The notes: generated by a model from the letters alone, not told the origin. A DNA stretch of 64,000 nt from Pseudobacteroides cellulosolvens ATCC 35603 = DSM 2933 (GCF_001262605.1 NZ_LGTC01000001.1:4474001-4538000); one strand, 5' to 3'. Numbered from the stretch's first letter, positions 1-8,419 are shown. Numbers and translations: made by a program.

Positions 1-1121
1 ACAGTAGCTCCTCCAAGGCCTTGTTTTCCCAAATTATTATAAATTATCTGCGGTATCAAGAGATTAATTCCGCCGTTGGAAGTCTGTGCCTTAACCTTAT
101 AGCCATTATTATTCATGTCGTTCATATTGATTTTGATCCATGCATTTGATGTTTTGAATTGCAAATCAATTTCCTTAACATCATCGGGATTCTTTATATT
201 CTCAGCCAACAGCCTTCCATTAGTGGATACTGCTTTAATTTTTTCTGCCTTTATATGTTTTATATCAAGAGTAGCATTGGTGGTATCAATTTCAAGTTCT
301 TTTGCTATAAGATAACTTGCCTGAATCCTTGCATTCTTGGTACTCAGCCTAATTTTATCACTATTTACTCCCATTATTTCGATATGTGCATTTTTGGTGT
401 TGCATTGGAAATCTTCCGAAATAGTATCTTCAACATAGATTTTTCCATTAGTTGTGGAAAGTTTTATAGATTTAAACTTTATTGCAGGAATATATATTTC
501 ATGTGTTACACTGACATTTAATGCCTTATTTATTTTAATGGAAAATTTGTTTTCATCCTGGGTTAAACCTAGAATTTCATCTGCATTGTTTTGAGGGCTT
601 CTTACTTTTGATTTTACAATTATTTTATTATCATCATGCTTTTTTACTATAATGCTGCCGTTTGCACCCTCAATATCAATATCCATACCCTCTGCTGCAA
701 TCCATTCAAAGGATCTGTCTTCTACCTTATAGCTTCCGAATACGTTAAACGCGTTGGTGTCAATAAAACTTCCAACAAAATCTACCATTTTATCAATCAC
801 ACCATAGGTTGTAACAGCCAAATTCTTCCCAAGTTTTTCAGCTTTATCAACAAAATCCTCAACAGTTTTATCAAATTCATTTGATTTATGGACTTTAATA
901 TTTTTCTTAAGGTCTTTTTTCCACTCCTGCATCTTTTCTTTAACTTTTTCAACCTCAAACTGAAAATTAACCTGTTTCTGCTGCTTGAATGTACCTTCTT
1001 CACGTGCATTGCCAGAGCTTGTGCCTTCCAAAGCTTCCAAAAGCTTGGCTGCTTCCTCACTGGATATTTTTCCTTCTTCCAGCATTTTTAGTATGAGTAA
1101 TTTCTCTTCATTATTTGGCAT
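1..1121 (-). CDS. DUF4097 family putative adhesin-like protein with N-terminal SHOCT-like helix (3' end beyond window)
   Basis: The frame stays open from an ATG at 1121 to the left edge, so the C-terminus is missing (373 residues visible). The start follows a strong AGGAGGG site. Residues 1-30 form a short helix (ILKMLEEGKISSEEAAKLLEAL) of the SHOCT-like kind. A charged coiled segment follows at about 40-95. From about 120 there are repeated beta strands with S/T-x-N-G/A steps (STTNGK, CNTKNAH, STKNAR, DTTNAT, STNGR), typical of the DUF4097 beta-helix. In Bacillus and Enterococcus such proteins (YvlB, LiaX) belong to cell-envelope stress responses. No signal peptide is visible. It lies 58 bp downstream of the DUF2089 gene on the same strand, so the two are probably co-transcribed. 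The family call is good; the exact role is inferred. Confidence 0.8.
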   Translation of the reverse strand, partial: MPNNEEKLLILKMLEEGKISSEEAAKLLEALEGTSSGNAREEGTFKQQKQVNFQFEVEKVKEKMQEWKKDLKKNIKVHKSNEFDKTVEDFVDKAEKLGKNLAVTTYGVIDKMVDFVGSFIDTNAFNVFGSYKVEDRSFEWIAAEGMDIDIEGANGSIIVKKHDDNKIIVKSKVRSPQNNADEILGLTQDENKFSIKINKALNVSVTHEIYIPAIKFKSIKLSTTNGKIYVEDTISEDFQCNTKNAHIEIMGVNSDKIRLSTKNARIQASYLIAKELEIDTTNATLDIKHIKAEKIKAVSTNGRLLAENIKNPDDVKEIDLQFKTSNAWIKINMNDMNNNGYKVKAQTSNGGINLLIPQIIYNNLGKQGLGGAT

Positions 1122-1179
1122 AGTTTTAATCCCTCCTGATCAAGGTGTCTTTAATACAATTAAATCACTTTAATCTCAA

Positions 1180-1548
1180 TTATTCTTTCAACATATTTAC
1201 TGCTTCCTCGGCAGAAATTTCACCTTTGTTCAACTTGTCGAGTATATCCTTCTTTCTATTGGAGATAGACGGATCCTGTTCCTGCTGATGTCCTAATGCA
1301 TTAGCCACATCCTCAAGACGGTTTTTAACAGTTGGGTATGAGACCCCCAGTTCTTTTTCCACTTCTTTTATATTACCCCTACATTTTATAAAAACATCAA
1401 TAAATGATTTTTGTTCAGCAGTTAGCTTGCAAAATTTGCATAATTGAAAGCTTCCTTCTATATTGGTGCCGCATTCATCGCAACCAATTCTCTTTACTAT
1501 GGTGTCATTTCCACATACAGGGCATTTACCAAGTACTTCCCTCGTCAT
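1180..1548 (-). CDS. DUF2089 family regulator
   Basis: A 122-residue protein from the ATG at 1548. That start is preferred over a longer in-frame start at 1575 because AGAGGTGATT lies just upstream of it. The N-terminus has two zinc-ribbon-like pairs (CPVCGND and CDECG) and a further CKFC. The middle carries a helix-turn-helix-like stretch (EKELGVSYPTVKNRL), and the C-terminus ends in a SHOCT-like helix (ILDKLNKGEISAEEAVNMLKE). This is the usual DUF2089 arrangement. These proteins are thought to be DNA-binding regulators encoded beside DUF4097/YvlB-type genes, as here. A good promoter and a group of ATATTAAT repeats lie directly upstream, which fits autoregulation (inference). Confidence 0.8.
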   Translation of the reverse strand: MTREVLGKCPVCGNDTIVKRIGCDECGTNIEGSFQLCKFCKLTAEQKSFIDVFIKCRGNIKEVEKELGVSYPTVKNRLEDVANALGHQQEQDPSISNRKKDILDKLNKGEISAEEAVNMLKE

Positions 1549-1590
1549 ATAATCACCTCTTAATTTTTTTAACAACCATGATGAAATTAT

Positions 1591-1697
1591 TTAAAAATAT
1601 TAATTATATAATTAATATATTATCATTTCAGCACATTGTCAATAGAAATATTAATATTATTAATGTACGACTTAAAAATATTAATACAATACAAATA
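1591..1697. repeat. Cluster of ATATTAAT repeats around the DUF2089 promoter
   Basis: A 14-bp exact direct repeat, TTAAAAATATTAAT, occurs at 1591-1604 and again at 1672-1685. Related ATATTAAT or inverted copies occur at about 1601-1618, 1647-1664 and 1694-1700. They flank both the -10 and the -35, the layout expected of operator sites. The region is very AT-rich, so some matches may be chance. Confidence 0.4.
1614..1642 (-). promoter_or_regulatory. Candidate sigma-A promoter for the DUF2089-DUF4097 operon
   Basis: Read on the minus strand: a perfect TTGACA (1642-1637), a 17-bp spacer, then TATATT (1619-1614), about 65 bp upstream of the DUF2089 start codon. Confidence 0.6.
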
Positions 1698-1702
1698 TTA
1701 CC

Positions 1703-2248
1703 TTAAAGGATTCTGATATTTTTAATTAAATTGCCCTCAAAATCTTTAATCAAAATTGAATCCTCACAAATAACACCGTATGAATTTGGATTGTCCTCTT
1801 TAGGCATTGCAACAGATCCTGGATTAATGACATAAATGCCGTTTATGTTTTCAGCTTTTGGAATATGAGTATGACCATATACAAACACATCACCTTTTGA
1901 AAGACTAGGTAAATTATTTTCGTTATAAATATGTCCATGCGTTAAAAAAATTCTTCTTGTTCCATATAATATTGTTGAATACGTTGACATTACCGGATAA
2001 TCAAGAACCATTTCATCAACCTCACTATCACAATTTCCTCTTACTGCAATAATTTTGTCCGAATATCCGTTTAGAAGCTCCGCTACCCCTTTTGGGTTAT
2101 ATTCTAAAGGCAAAGGATTTCTAGCTCCATGATATAATTCATCGCCAAGTATGGCTATAAACCGGGCGTTTTCTTTTTCAAATGCCTCAATAGCTTTCTC
2201 TGCATAAAACAGCGATCCATGAATGTCTGATATTAATAGAATCTTCAT
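1703..2248 (-). CDS. yfcE: YfcE/MJ0936-type metallophosphoesterase
   Basis: A 181-residue calcineurin-like phosphodiesterase, the normal family length. The metal-binding motifs are in order: SDIHG (residues 7-11), GDE (about 35), GNCDSEVD (about 70), THGH (about 103) and GHTH (about 124). The C-terminal NPGSVAMP is typical of the YfcE group, which hydrolyses phosphodiesters with Mn2+ in the cytoplasm. The natural substrate is not known. The gene is 70 bp downstream of the YdcF-like gene on the same strand, probably in one transcript. It has a GGAG ribosome site in front of ATG 2248. Confidence 0.88.
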   Translation of the reverse strand: MKILLISDIHGSLFYAEKAIEAFEKENARFIAILGDELYHGARNPLPLEYNPKGVAELLNGYSDKIIAVRGNCDSEVDEMVLDYPVMSTYSTILYGTRRIFLTHGHIYNENNLPSLSKGDVFVYGHTHIPKAENINGIYVINPGSVAMPKEDNPNSYGVICEDSILIKDFEGNLIKNIRIL

Positions 2249-2269
2249 AATTGTCTCCTTATCTCTTTT

Positions 2270-2305
2270 GTTACTATTGTTACTATTTTTACTATTGTTG
2301 CTATG
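2270..2305. repeat. Four-copy 9-bp tandem repeat
   Basis: GTTACTATT occurs twice exactly (2270-2278 and 2279-2287), followed by TTTACTATT and GTTGCTATG. The array lies in the short gap between the YdcF-like stop codon and the yfcE start. Confidence 0.7.
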
Positions 2306-2318
2306 CCTGCTTTTGCTT

Positions 2319-3071
2319 CTAATACCATTTTAATACCAGAATACCCAAATACTCTTTCAGTGTTAGATTTATTTGGGACAATGCATCAGCATTTGGCACC
2401 AGATCAATCAAACCAAAGCGGTATTTAATATTGGTCTGATAGTCCGTAGGATATGGTATCACATTTATTCCATGCTTCTCAAATTGCTTGACCGACCTGT
2501 GCATATGAAATGCAGAAGTTACAAGTATAGGGCTTTTAAATCCGTTTTTTTCTATTATGTCTTTTGTGAAGCTTGCATTCTGTGTAGTGTTTAAACTTTT
2601 ATTTTCGCTTATTATTTTCTCTTGAGGCACACCAAGTCCAATAAGAATATTCTTGCCTACAACAGCATCAGAAGCTTCAACTCCCTTAATGTTACCACCC
2701 GAAATTAGTATCGGCACATCAAGCTTATGGTATAGCTGTGCACAAGTGAGCAGGCGATTAGCGGCATATCCCGACAGGTGTCCAGTACCGTTTACACCTG
2801 GAGTATCTCCGGTAGCTCCGCCTCCAAGCATGATAATTACATCACCCTTTATTTCAGCTGGCGGAGTGTACTTTTTTTCAAGTGTATGAATCATAACATT
2901 GCCTACTAAAGGTATAGATAAAATATACACCCCTATTGTAATACCTAATAGCAGCCTCCATATCCTTAATTTCTTCTTAAGTGCAAACAATGATACTACA
3001 AGAAGTGCGATTATAAAAATACCTGGCGGCAGTGCAAAAGTATAGTAAAGAAATTTGACAAAATTAATCAA
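2319..3071 (-). CDS. YdcF-like (DUF218) membrane protein
   Basis: A 250-residue protein with two N-terminal membrane segments (about 10-32 and 38-60), then a DUF218/YdcF domain facing outside. Visible signatures are IIMLGGG (about 80), the TR/NRLL region, ILISGG (about 122), the ENKSLNTTQNA block (about 158-168) and ILVTSAFHMHRS (about 183-194). In E. coli the related SanA/ElyC/YdcF proteins affect envelope barrier and peptidoglycan or lipid-carrier metabolism. The same role here is only inferred. It starts at ATG 3071 behind an AGGTGG-like site. Confidence 0.8.
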   Translation of the reverse strand: MINFVKFLYYTFALPPGIFIIALLVVSLFALKKKLRIWRLLLGITIGVYILSIPLVGNVMIHTLEKKYTPPAEIKGDVIIMLGGGATGDTPGVNGTGHLSGYAANRLLTCAQLYHKLDVPILISGGNIKGVEASDAVVGKNILIGLGVPQEKIISENKSLNTTQNASFTKDIIEKNGFKSPILVTSAFHMHRSVKQFEKHGINVIPYPTDYQTNIKYRFGLIDLVPNADALSQINLTLKEYLGILVLKWY

Positions 3072-3262
3072 TGATGATCCACCTTTCTAGAACTAAATCT
3101 CTTACGATTTTGCATCCTTAATTATTAAATAATGTTTCAAGCTTTTATCTTTTATTATACTACTGAAGATTATATAAATCATTGTTTAACATATTTACTT
3201 TTAATGTCACATAATGGTGTTTCAAACTGTTATACTTAAGTACAAGGAATGGAGGAATCCTT

Positions 3263-3355
3263 TTGGAAACTATTAAAGCCGAAGATGCACTTCAAGAATT
3301 ATTTATGCGAGTTTTTGAAAAAATACTTAACTTTATTCCATTTAAATTTGTTTAG
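3263..3355 (+). CDS. Possible 30-residue small protein
   Basis: A TTG codon at 3263 follows GGAGGAAT with good spacing and opens a 30-codon frame to TAG 3353-3355. The product would be amphipathic, with an acidic N-terminus (METIKAEDALQEL) and a hydrophobic/aromatic C-terminus (ILNFIPFKFV). Its end overlaps the 3' end of the opposing GNAT gene by 14 bp. It could also be the remnant of a longer gene. No family is recognised. Confidence 0.25.
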   Translation: METIKAEDALQELFMRVFEKILNFIPFKFV

Positions 3356-3770
3356 AATATATATTTAAGTCAGAACGTTTTTTCCATCCCAATTTACTCC
3401 ACAATGCATTACCTGCTTCATTATCAGCAAATACAAGCAAGTGACACTTATCAATACCTTGTTTCTTAAGTCCTTCTAATGCCTTTTCCACCAGAATTCT
3501 TCCTATACCTTGCCCTCGATATTCGGGTAATACGCAAGCATGGTGTATAAAGCCACATCTGCCATCATGTCCGCAAAGAATTGTGCCTACAATCAAATCA
3601 TCCTGGCAGCATACAAATGATAAGTTTGGATTTCTTTCCAAATAGCTTTCAATAGATTCTTCAGAATCAGAATTATTTATCCCAATACCTTGAGTATTAC
3701 TCCATATTTTATAAACCTGTGCATAATATTCCATCGTCATCAATTTAACTTCAAAAGTGTTATTTGTCAT
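3342..3770 (-). CDS. GNAT family N-acetyltransferase
   Basis: A 142-residue acetyltransferase from ATG 3770. AGAGGTG sits 10 bp upstream, and the longer GTG frame at 3782 would overlap that ribosome site. Motif A, the acetyl-CoA site, is clear: VLPEYRGQGIGRILVEKAL (about 82-100). A GFIHHACV strand precedes it, and the C-terminal motif B region reads FADNEAGNALWSKLGWKKR. The acceptor substrate cannot be told from sequence. It is a single gene, and the 336 bp upstream of it hold no other gene I can recognise. Confidence 0.85.
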   Translation of the reverse strand: MTNNTFEVKLMTMEYYAQVYKIWSNTQGIGINNSDSEESIESYLERNPNLSFVCCQDDLIVGTILCGHDGRCGFIHHACVLPEYRGQGIGRILVEKALEGLKKQGIDKCHLLVFADNEAGNALWSKLGWKKRSDLNIYSKQI

Positions 3771-3988
3771 ATCTTTTAGCACCTCTTCAATTTTATTACT
3801 TCATTTTTATTTTAATTTTCCATCAATTTCTTCTTCATGATTAATTTCCTCTATAGCAGTCTTCTTTGTTTTAAAATCATATAATTAGTATAACACATAA
3901 TAAATAGTATTGATTTGCATATCGGTTTTCACACTAAATATACGGCTTAACCTATTTTTAGCTGAAAGTTGGGCTAGTATGACGGTGT

Positions 3989-4032
3989 AATATATTAAAA
4001 GAGTCGGAGAAATCCGACTCTTTTAATATATT
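3989..4032 (-). terminator. Terminator, possibly bidirectional
   Basis: A perfect 19-bp inverted repeat (AATATATTAAAAGAGTCGG and its complement) with a 6-nt loop, 86 bp downstream of the pectate lyase stop. The AT-rich outer arms give a T-rich tail on either strand. Confidence 0.75.
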
Positions 4033-4118
4033 GATAGTTATTTTTAATCATGACTAAATAAATACTTACTATTTTTGTATCCCGTATTTAGGAACGAATT
4101 CTGATACACTACAGAATA

Positions 4119-4796
4119 TTAATAGCTTTTTGGGGTGGTCTTAAGAATCCATAATTTTGGAACATTTGATGTTTTTAAATTACGGTAATAAACATTACAG
4201 GATGAGCTATCACTACGCACAACACATTCCTTAGCATTTTTTACAGTAACATTGTCAAGGTATATTGCTAATTTGAAAGTCTTTCCACCATTTTGACGTA
4301 TTAGTTTGCCTATTGTATCGGCTGTAAAATTGCTCACTTTAAAAGTACAAGATGAATTGATCTGGAAACACTTATCATCACCTTTTTTAGCTGATCCTCC
4401 TTTAATTTCGATAGTACCTCCGCCTTTAACCGTAAGGGCATCCTCACCTATATCTTCCCATACCACATTTTCAACCAGGTTATCCCCGTAACAGTGTACA
4501 CCATCGGCAGCAGGAGCACTAATTACAACATTCTTCAGCTTCGCACCTTTTTCCAGCTTAAAAATAGGCTTTTGGCCTTCTTTTTGAGAACCGTCACCTA
4601 AAGTGTTTTTATCCGCCCAGAATTTTTGACCCTTACCATCAAATGTTTCTCCCCCTTTAATTACAATTGTTGATTTTTGAACTCCTGCCTTAGCACTTGT
4701 TGCTGAAAAAACATTAATTGATAATAAACTTGTAAAAACCATACTCACTGTCAAAGCTGCACATAATAACAATCTTGCTTTTCTTAAAATTTTCAT
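4119..4796 (-). CDS. Secreted pectate lyase, PL3 family
   Basis: A 225-residue protein with a signal peptide (KILRKARLLLCAAL..., cleavage near SATSAKA, about residue 36). A compact right-handed beta-helix follows, with PL3 signatures: GGETFDGKG (about 48), FKLEKGAKLKNVVI (about 79), APAADGVHCYGD (about 94-105), VVWEDIGEDALTVKG (about 111) and KGDDKCFQIN (about 138). PL3 enzymes cleave polygalacturonate by Ca2+-dependent beta-elimination. No dockerin, CBM or linker is present, so it should be released free, unlike the dockerin-bearing enzymes elsewhere in the window. RBS GGGGGAAG. A strong terminator follows. Confidence 0.88.
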   Translation of the reverse strand: MKILRKARLLLCAALTVSMVFTSLLSINVFSATSAKAGVQKSTIVIKGGETFDGKGQKFWADKNTLGDGSQKEGQKPIFKLEKGAKLKNVVISAPAADGVHCYGDNLVENVVWEDIGEDALTVKGGGTIEIKGGSAKKGDDKCFQINSSCTFKVSNFTADTIGKLIRQNGGKTFKLAIYLDNVTVKNAKECVVRSDSSSCNVYYRNLKTSNVPKLWILKTTPKSY

Positions 4797-4830
4797 TTTA
4801 CTTCCCCCTTAGTTTTTATGTTAGTAAGTT

Positions 4831-4843
4831 ACTCCCTAGGAGT
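4831..4843. promoter_or_regulatory. Short palindrome upstream of the pectate lyase gene
   Basis: ACTCC-CTA-GGAGT, a perfect 5-bp dyad 35 bp upstream of the pectate lyase start codon. It may be an operator or a small 5' UTR stem; no regulator is identified. Confidence 0.25.
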
Positions 4844-5027
4844 CTTTTATGCATCTAGTAATTAATTCGTACATACTTAAAATTTTAGGGTGGTTAAATT
4901 TATTATATTTTATAAATTTTGTAATTTACAACACATCTTCTGCATATAAATTCTGAATACTTATTAAGAAATGACTAGAATATAATTCTTTGCGAATAAA
5001 GTATTTACAAAAGTAAGTGTAAAAATA

Positions 5028-6431
5028 ATGAAAATATTTGTGATTACTCCTAATAAAAGAATTCTTATATTTACAGCATTGCTGATGATCTTTTCTACTT
5101 CAGTTATACTAACTGGAAAAGGAATACATAATAAAATTATTGTAACCTTTAATAATAGTTTGAATGAAAATCTGATCAATTCATTTATGCCTAAGGAACA
5201 GAAAATTATTTACGAAGATAATAACAGACTTGTATATAAGAATGGTCATTTTATTCCCCCATCACCCTTACCAACATCTAGTCTCAGTAAAGCTATTAAC
5301 CATGGTATCGATATAAAATTTAGGATACTTTTAGATGAACCTTTTTATCTGAGACCTTTATATGACCCCTCCTGGAAATCAACGCATTACCGTGGGTGGT
5401 TAGATTTACCGATTAAGAATATGGAAGCCCGTCACAGAATATTTGCATTCTCACCGGGCGGAAGTATGAATTATGATATCATTGGCAGTTTGGGTTTCTC
5501 TACAGATTCTCCTCCAAGTGCACCTCTTGACAATCATCATAACATTAACTTCTTAATTTATGGATTCAATGTAAAAAGCGTTAGATCTTTTGAAAACCAA
5601 GTAACATTGATTGGACAACCAAAACATACTGGAGTCCAAATAGTTTCTATTGTTCAAAACGATTTATTGCCCGAAGGGGTATGTTCGAAGGATTTTCTCT
5701 TTCAGCTTTCAACCCCTGAAGGTTACGAAATAGACTTCTATAGAAATAATGTAATCAGATATGAACATCTACTGGAAATAATCAAAGAAAACACTGTAGG
5801 CGCTTTTGACCCTCTTGAAAACAAAAATAAATCCTCTAAAAAAATATTAAATGAAAACACAGATCTTCAGAAGGAACTTTCTTACTATATCCCGTTAAAA
5901 GACGAAATAATATATCAACAAAGCTGCAAAAATATACTCAGCCTAGAAACTGAAGCAAAGCATATCAAATCAATGATCATGCAAGGAAAGAAAATTCCTT
6001 TTAATTACAATTACAAAAAACCACAATACAAGCGTCCGTTGTATCACCCATCTTGGAAAACAAACTATAAAAGGAAGTGGAGCTATATACCAACGCAAAT
6101 AGAATACAATCTGCATCGCCTTCTTATTATCCCACAGAGCAGGCAAAATCAGAAAGACTTTTTCGGAACATTAGGATTTAATGAAAAATTTCTGTCTATA
6201 AAGCCGGAAGAATATGGCTTTATAATTTATAACTTTAACATCTCTGATATCAAATTATATAAAAACCAATTGTTTCTTATAGGAATACCTTCAAGAACAG
6301 GTGCTCAAATTGTATCAATAAATTCCAATAACCTAAAAGGTTACAAGAAATATAAAGTAATCCTTGTGACGCCGGACAATTCAGAAGTAGACTGTAACAT
6401 ACTAATACCATTTTATGATATAGTGAAGTAG
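5028..6431 (+). CDS. Exported protein of unknown function with an internal duplication
   Basis: I do not recognise this 467-residue protein. It starts KIFVITPNKRILIF followed by a hydrophobic stretch (about 10-30), so it is probably a signal peptide or anchor. The rest holds two copies of an approximately 130-residue unit. Copy 1 spans about 108-245 and copy 2 about 334-460. Both begin RPLY-D/H-PSWK, contain an R-x-x-x-x-P strand, G-S/T-LGF, and F-L/I-IY-x-FN. Both end with NQ-V/L-x-LIG-x-P-x-x-TG-V/A-QIVSI and TP-E/D followed by acidic residues. A lysine-rich linker separates them. It has no close upstream partner on its strand. The ribosome site is weak, so the start is uncertain. Confidence 0.65.
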   Translation: MKIFVITPNKRILIFTALLMIFSTSVILTGKGIHNKIIVTFNNSLNENLINSFMPKEQKIIYEDNNRLVYKNGHFIPPSPLPTSSLSKAINHGIDIKFRILLDEPFYLRPLYDPSWKSTHYRGWLDLPIKNMEARHRIFAFSPGGSMNYDIIGSLGFSTDSPPSAPLDNHHNINFLIYGFNVKSVRSFENQVTLIGQPKHTGVQIVSIVQNDLLPEGVCSKDFLFQLSTPEGYEIDFYRNNVIRYEHLLEIIKENTVGAFDPLENKNKSSKKILNENTDLQKELSYYIPLKDEIIYQQSCKNILSLETEAKHIKSMIMQGKKIPFNYNYKKPQYKRPLYHPSWKTNYKRKWSYIPTQIEYNLHRLLIIPQSRQNQKDFFGTLGFNEKFLSIKPEEYGFIIYNFNISDIKLYKNQLFLIGIPSRTGAQIVSINSNNLKGYKKYKVILVTPDNSEVDCNILIPFYDIVK

Positions 6432-6614
6432 CTTATGTGTTGGACTGTCATCATTACTGGATACACAGTAGTTGATAAACTTTACAGAATTACAAAAACA
6501 GAATTATAATTATTATTTTCATCTTATAATTTTTTAATAATAAAATTTGCCTTCCTTTCTTCTCCATTAAAATTATAGCAAATTTTCTAATCCACTTTTC
6601 ACAAACTTGCTCCA

Positions 6615-7346
6615 TTACTGATTTTTATCATATAATTTTAATAATTCTTCTACAGTGCAAAAAGTGTATCCCTTTTCCTTTAATGTCATAACAATTTTTT
6701 CAATTGCAATTAGAGTATTTTCAGCTTTATACATTGGGTGCAAAAGAATGATTGAACCACTTTTGATGTTATCAATCACATTGTTGGCAAGTTCATTTGG
6801 CGATGCATTATACCCTAAATATGTTTCGGGCTCAACATCGCAAGTCACCGCTGTTATATTGGAATTTTGTAAATATAATGGCAGCATAAACAGCTTTTTA
6901 AAGTAAGGCGGCCTAAAATATATCTCTCCTTTATATCCAACTTCCCTAATAAGTCTGTTAGTTTTTTCAATTTCCTCCTTGCAGAAATTATATGACACTC
7001 CAATCATTCTTTTATGTGAGTATGAATGATTACCAATACCATGGCCATTACTTGCTATAGCTGCTGCATCTTCTTTTCTAGCTTCAATACCTATTCCGCA
7101 CAAAAAGAAAGTTGCCTTTACATCTAGAACATTAAGTACCTTCAATATTTCCTGCGTGTTTTCTGTTGGACCATCATCAAATGTAAGTGCAATTTTCTTT
7201 TCATTAGTTTCTGTACTTTTTACAAGCTTACCAAAAAACTGAAAATCTCTCGATTTTGAAATTTGAAACAAGGAAACTAATAAGCTAATTATAAAAATAA
7301 ATACAAAACAACAAGTAATTACGATTTTCTTTTTACTTTTTTTCAT
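6615..7346 (-). CDS. Polysaccharide deacetylase (NodB domain), membrane-anchored
   Basis: A 243-residue protein with a lysine-rich N-terminus and one membrane segment (about 7-28), then a carbohydrate esterase 4 domain. The catalytic motifs are present: TFDDGP (about 55-60), HSYSH (about 104-108) and RPPYFK (about 145-150). A late LLHPM stretch supplies the conserved Leu-His. CE4 enzymes remove N- or O-acetyl groups from peptidoglycan, chitin or xylan. The lack of a CBM or dockerin suggests a cell-envelope substrate, but xylan cannot be excluded. Confidence 0.85.
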   Translation of the reverse strand: MKKSKKKIVITCCFVFIFIISLLVSLFQISKSRDFQFFGKLVKSTETNEKKIALTFDDGPTENTQEILKVLNVLDVKATFFLCGIGIEARKEDAAAIASNGHGIGNHSYSHKRMIGVSYNFCKEEIEKTNRLIREVGYKGEIYFRPPYFKKLFMLPLYLQNSNITAVTCDVEPETYLGYNASPNELANNVIDNIKSGSIILLHPMYKAENTLIAIEKIVMTLKEKGYTFCTVEELLKLYDKNQ

Positions 7347-7453
7347 TTCTATACCTCACCATAAACTTACTGCCATCAATCTTATCTGGCTTTTCAATGA
7401 TAATTAAGAGTTATACTCACAATCTCGACGACAAATTATAATAGCCAATAATA

Positions 7454-7909
7454 TTAGTATATAGGGACACAAATTTCACAAAAGTGGTTATTAACCATTT
7501 CGACTATATACCTTTCAAGTATAGGCCTTGTTTCATCAAAATGATAACCTTGCTTTAGCAGGTTGGGAAACATATCAATCCATGCTTTTTGAACTGCTTC
7601 TGCTGTATGACTTATTTTCAAAACAGCATAGTTGCCCCCAATAATGTTTCCCTGATTAATATACTCTTCATTAACACAATATTCATCTGAAATAACAACA
7701 CAAGTATCATACCGACAATCTTCAGCTTTTGTTGTTTCAGGATTATCATGAGCAATTCCAAATATTATTGATTTATCATTAAATAAATTATTTGACTTAG
7801 CCCAGTTTTTCAATTTTTCCATTGCTTGTACATTGCTGGTTCCATAAGGACCAATTTGCCTTATATAAGCAATTCTATATGACGGAATATCTTCAAAACT
7901 TATATTCAT
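7454..7909 (-). CDS. GyrI-like / AraC effector-binding domain protein
   Basis: A 151-residue stand-alone ligand-binding domain. The opening ISFEDIPSYRIAYIRQIGPYG is the typical first strand (here ending in G-P-Y). It continues with IIFGIAHDNPETT, DTCVVI, a GGNYAVLKISHTAEAVQKAW segment and a final ERYIVE. Such domains bind amphipathic small molecules or inhibit gyrase (GyrI/SbmC). No DNA-binding part is present. Single gene, function not assigned further. Confidence 0.8.
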   Translation of the reverse strand: MNISFEDIPSYRIAYIRQIGPYGTSNVQAMEKLKNWAKSNNLFNDKSIIFGIAHDNPETTKAEDCRYDTCVVISDEYCVNEEYINQGNIIGGNYAVLKISHTAEAVQKAWIDMFPNLLKQGYHFDETRPILERYIVEMVNNHFCEICVPIY

Positions 7910-7987
7910 AATTTATTTTCCTTCCATAGTAAAATATTAGAAATATTATACTATTACTATATAACGCTTTAAAATAGAAAGCAAAAC

Positions 7988-8338
7988 AATTTTTTAGTAT
8001 CCCCACTTGATGAATTGCTATTAATATTTGGTTGCTTCTTTCCTACTACATTAGTATTCTTATCTCATTATCCCAAAAAACTACTAAGTCAAATTGCTTA
8101 CAATAGTATGTGGATAGGAATTTATATGTCTTTAGAACTTATTAATTTAAAATTTGAGGCAATAGAGTATTACAATGGGTGGAATATTTGGTGATCACTT
8201 TTGCATAATACTATCCAATTCCCATTAATTGCTATGCATCATAAAAATCCTATGCTATCATGGATTATAGCATTTATTTACCTTGTGGTTTGTATGAAAA
8301 CATTTAATGTTCCTATTTTGGTAAATTTCCGATTATGA
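7988..8338 (+). pseudogene. Decayed CBO0543-type membrane protein gene
   Basis: The plus-strand frame from about 7988 encodes the C-terminal part of a small polytopic protein: LLLIFGCFFPTTLVFLSHYP, then ...AIEYYNGWNIW, a TGA at 8192-8194, then SLLHNTIQFPLIAMHHKNP, and a last hydrophobic helix before TGA 8336-8338. The NGW-N-x-W-W-S and L-H-x-KNP motifs match my memory of the CBO0543 family of clostridial/bacillar membrane proteins. The internal TGA replaces the second W (TGG to TGA). No start codon or N-terminal helices are visible. This explains most of the 617-bp gap between the GyrI-like gene and recR. Confidence 0.6.
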
Positions 8339-8419
8339 AGTATTCAAAGTGATAGTCTTTAAAGTAAAATGCATCCTTTTATTTTAATCTTTTTCTCAAT
8401 CCATTTTTCCATGCAAAAA

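Noticed and set aside
159..521. Plus-strand open frame of 120 codons near the left edge
   Set aside because: It is antisense to the DUF4097 gene, whose frame is open across the whole interval and has recognisable repeats.
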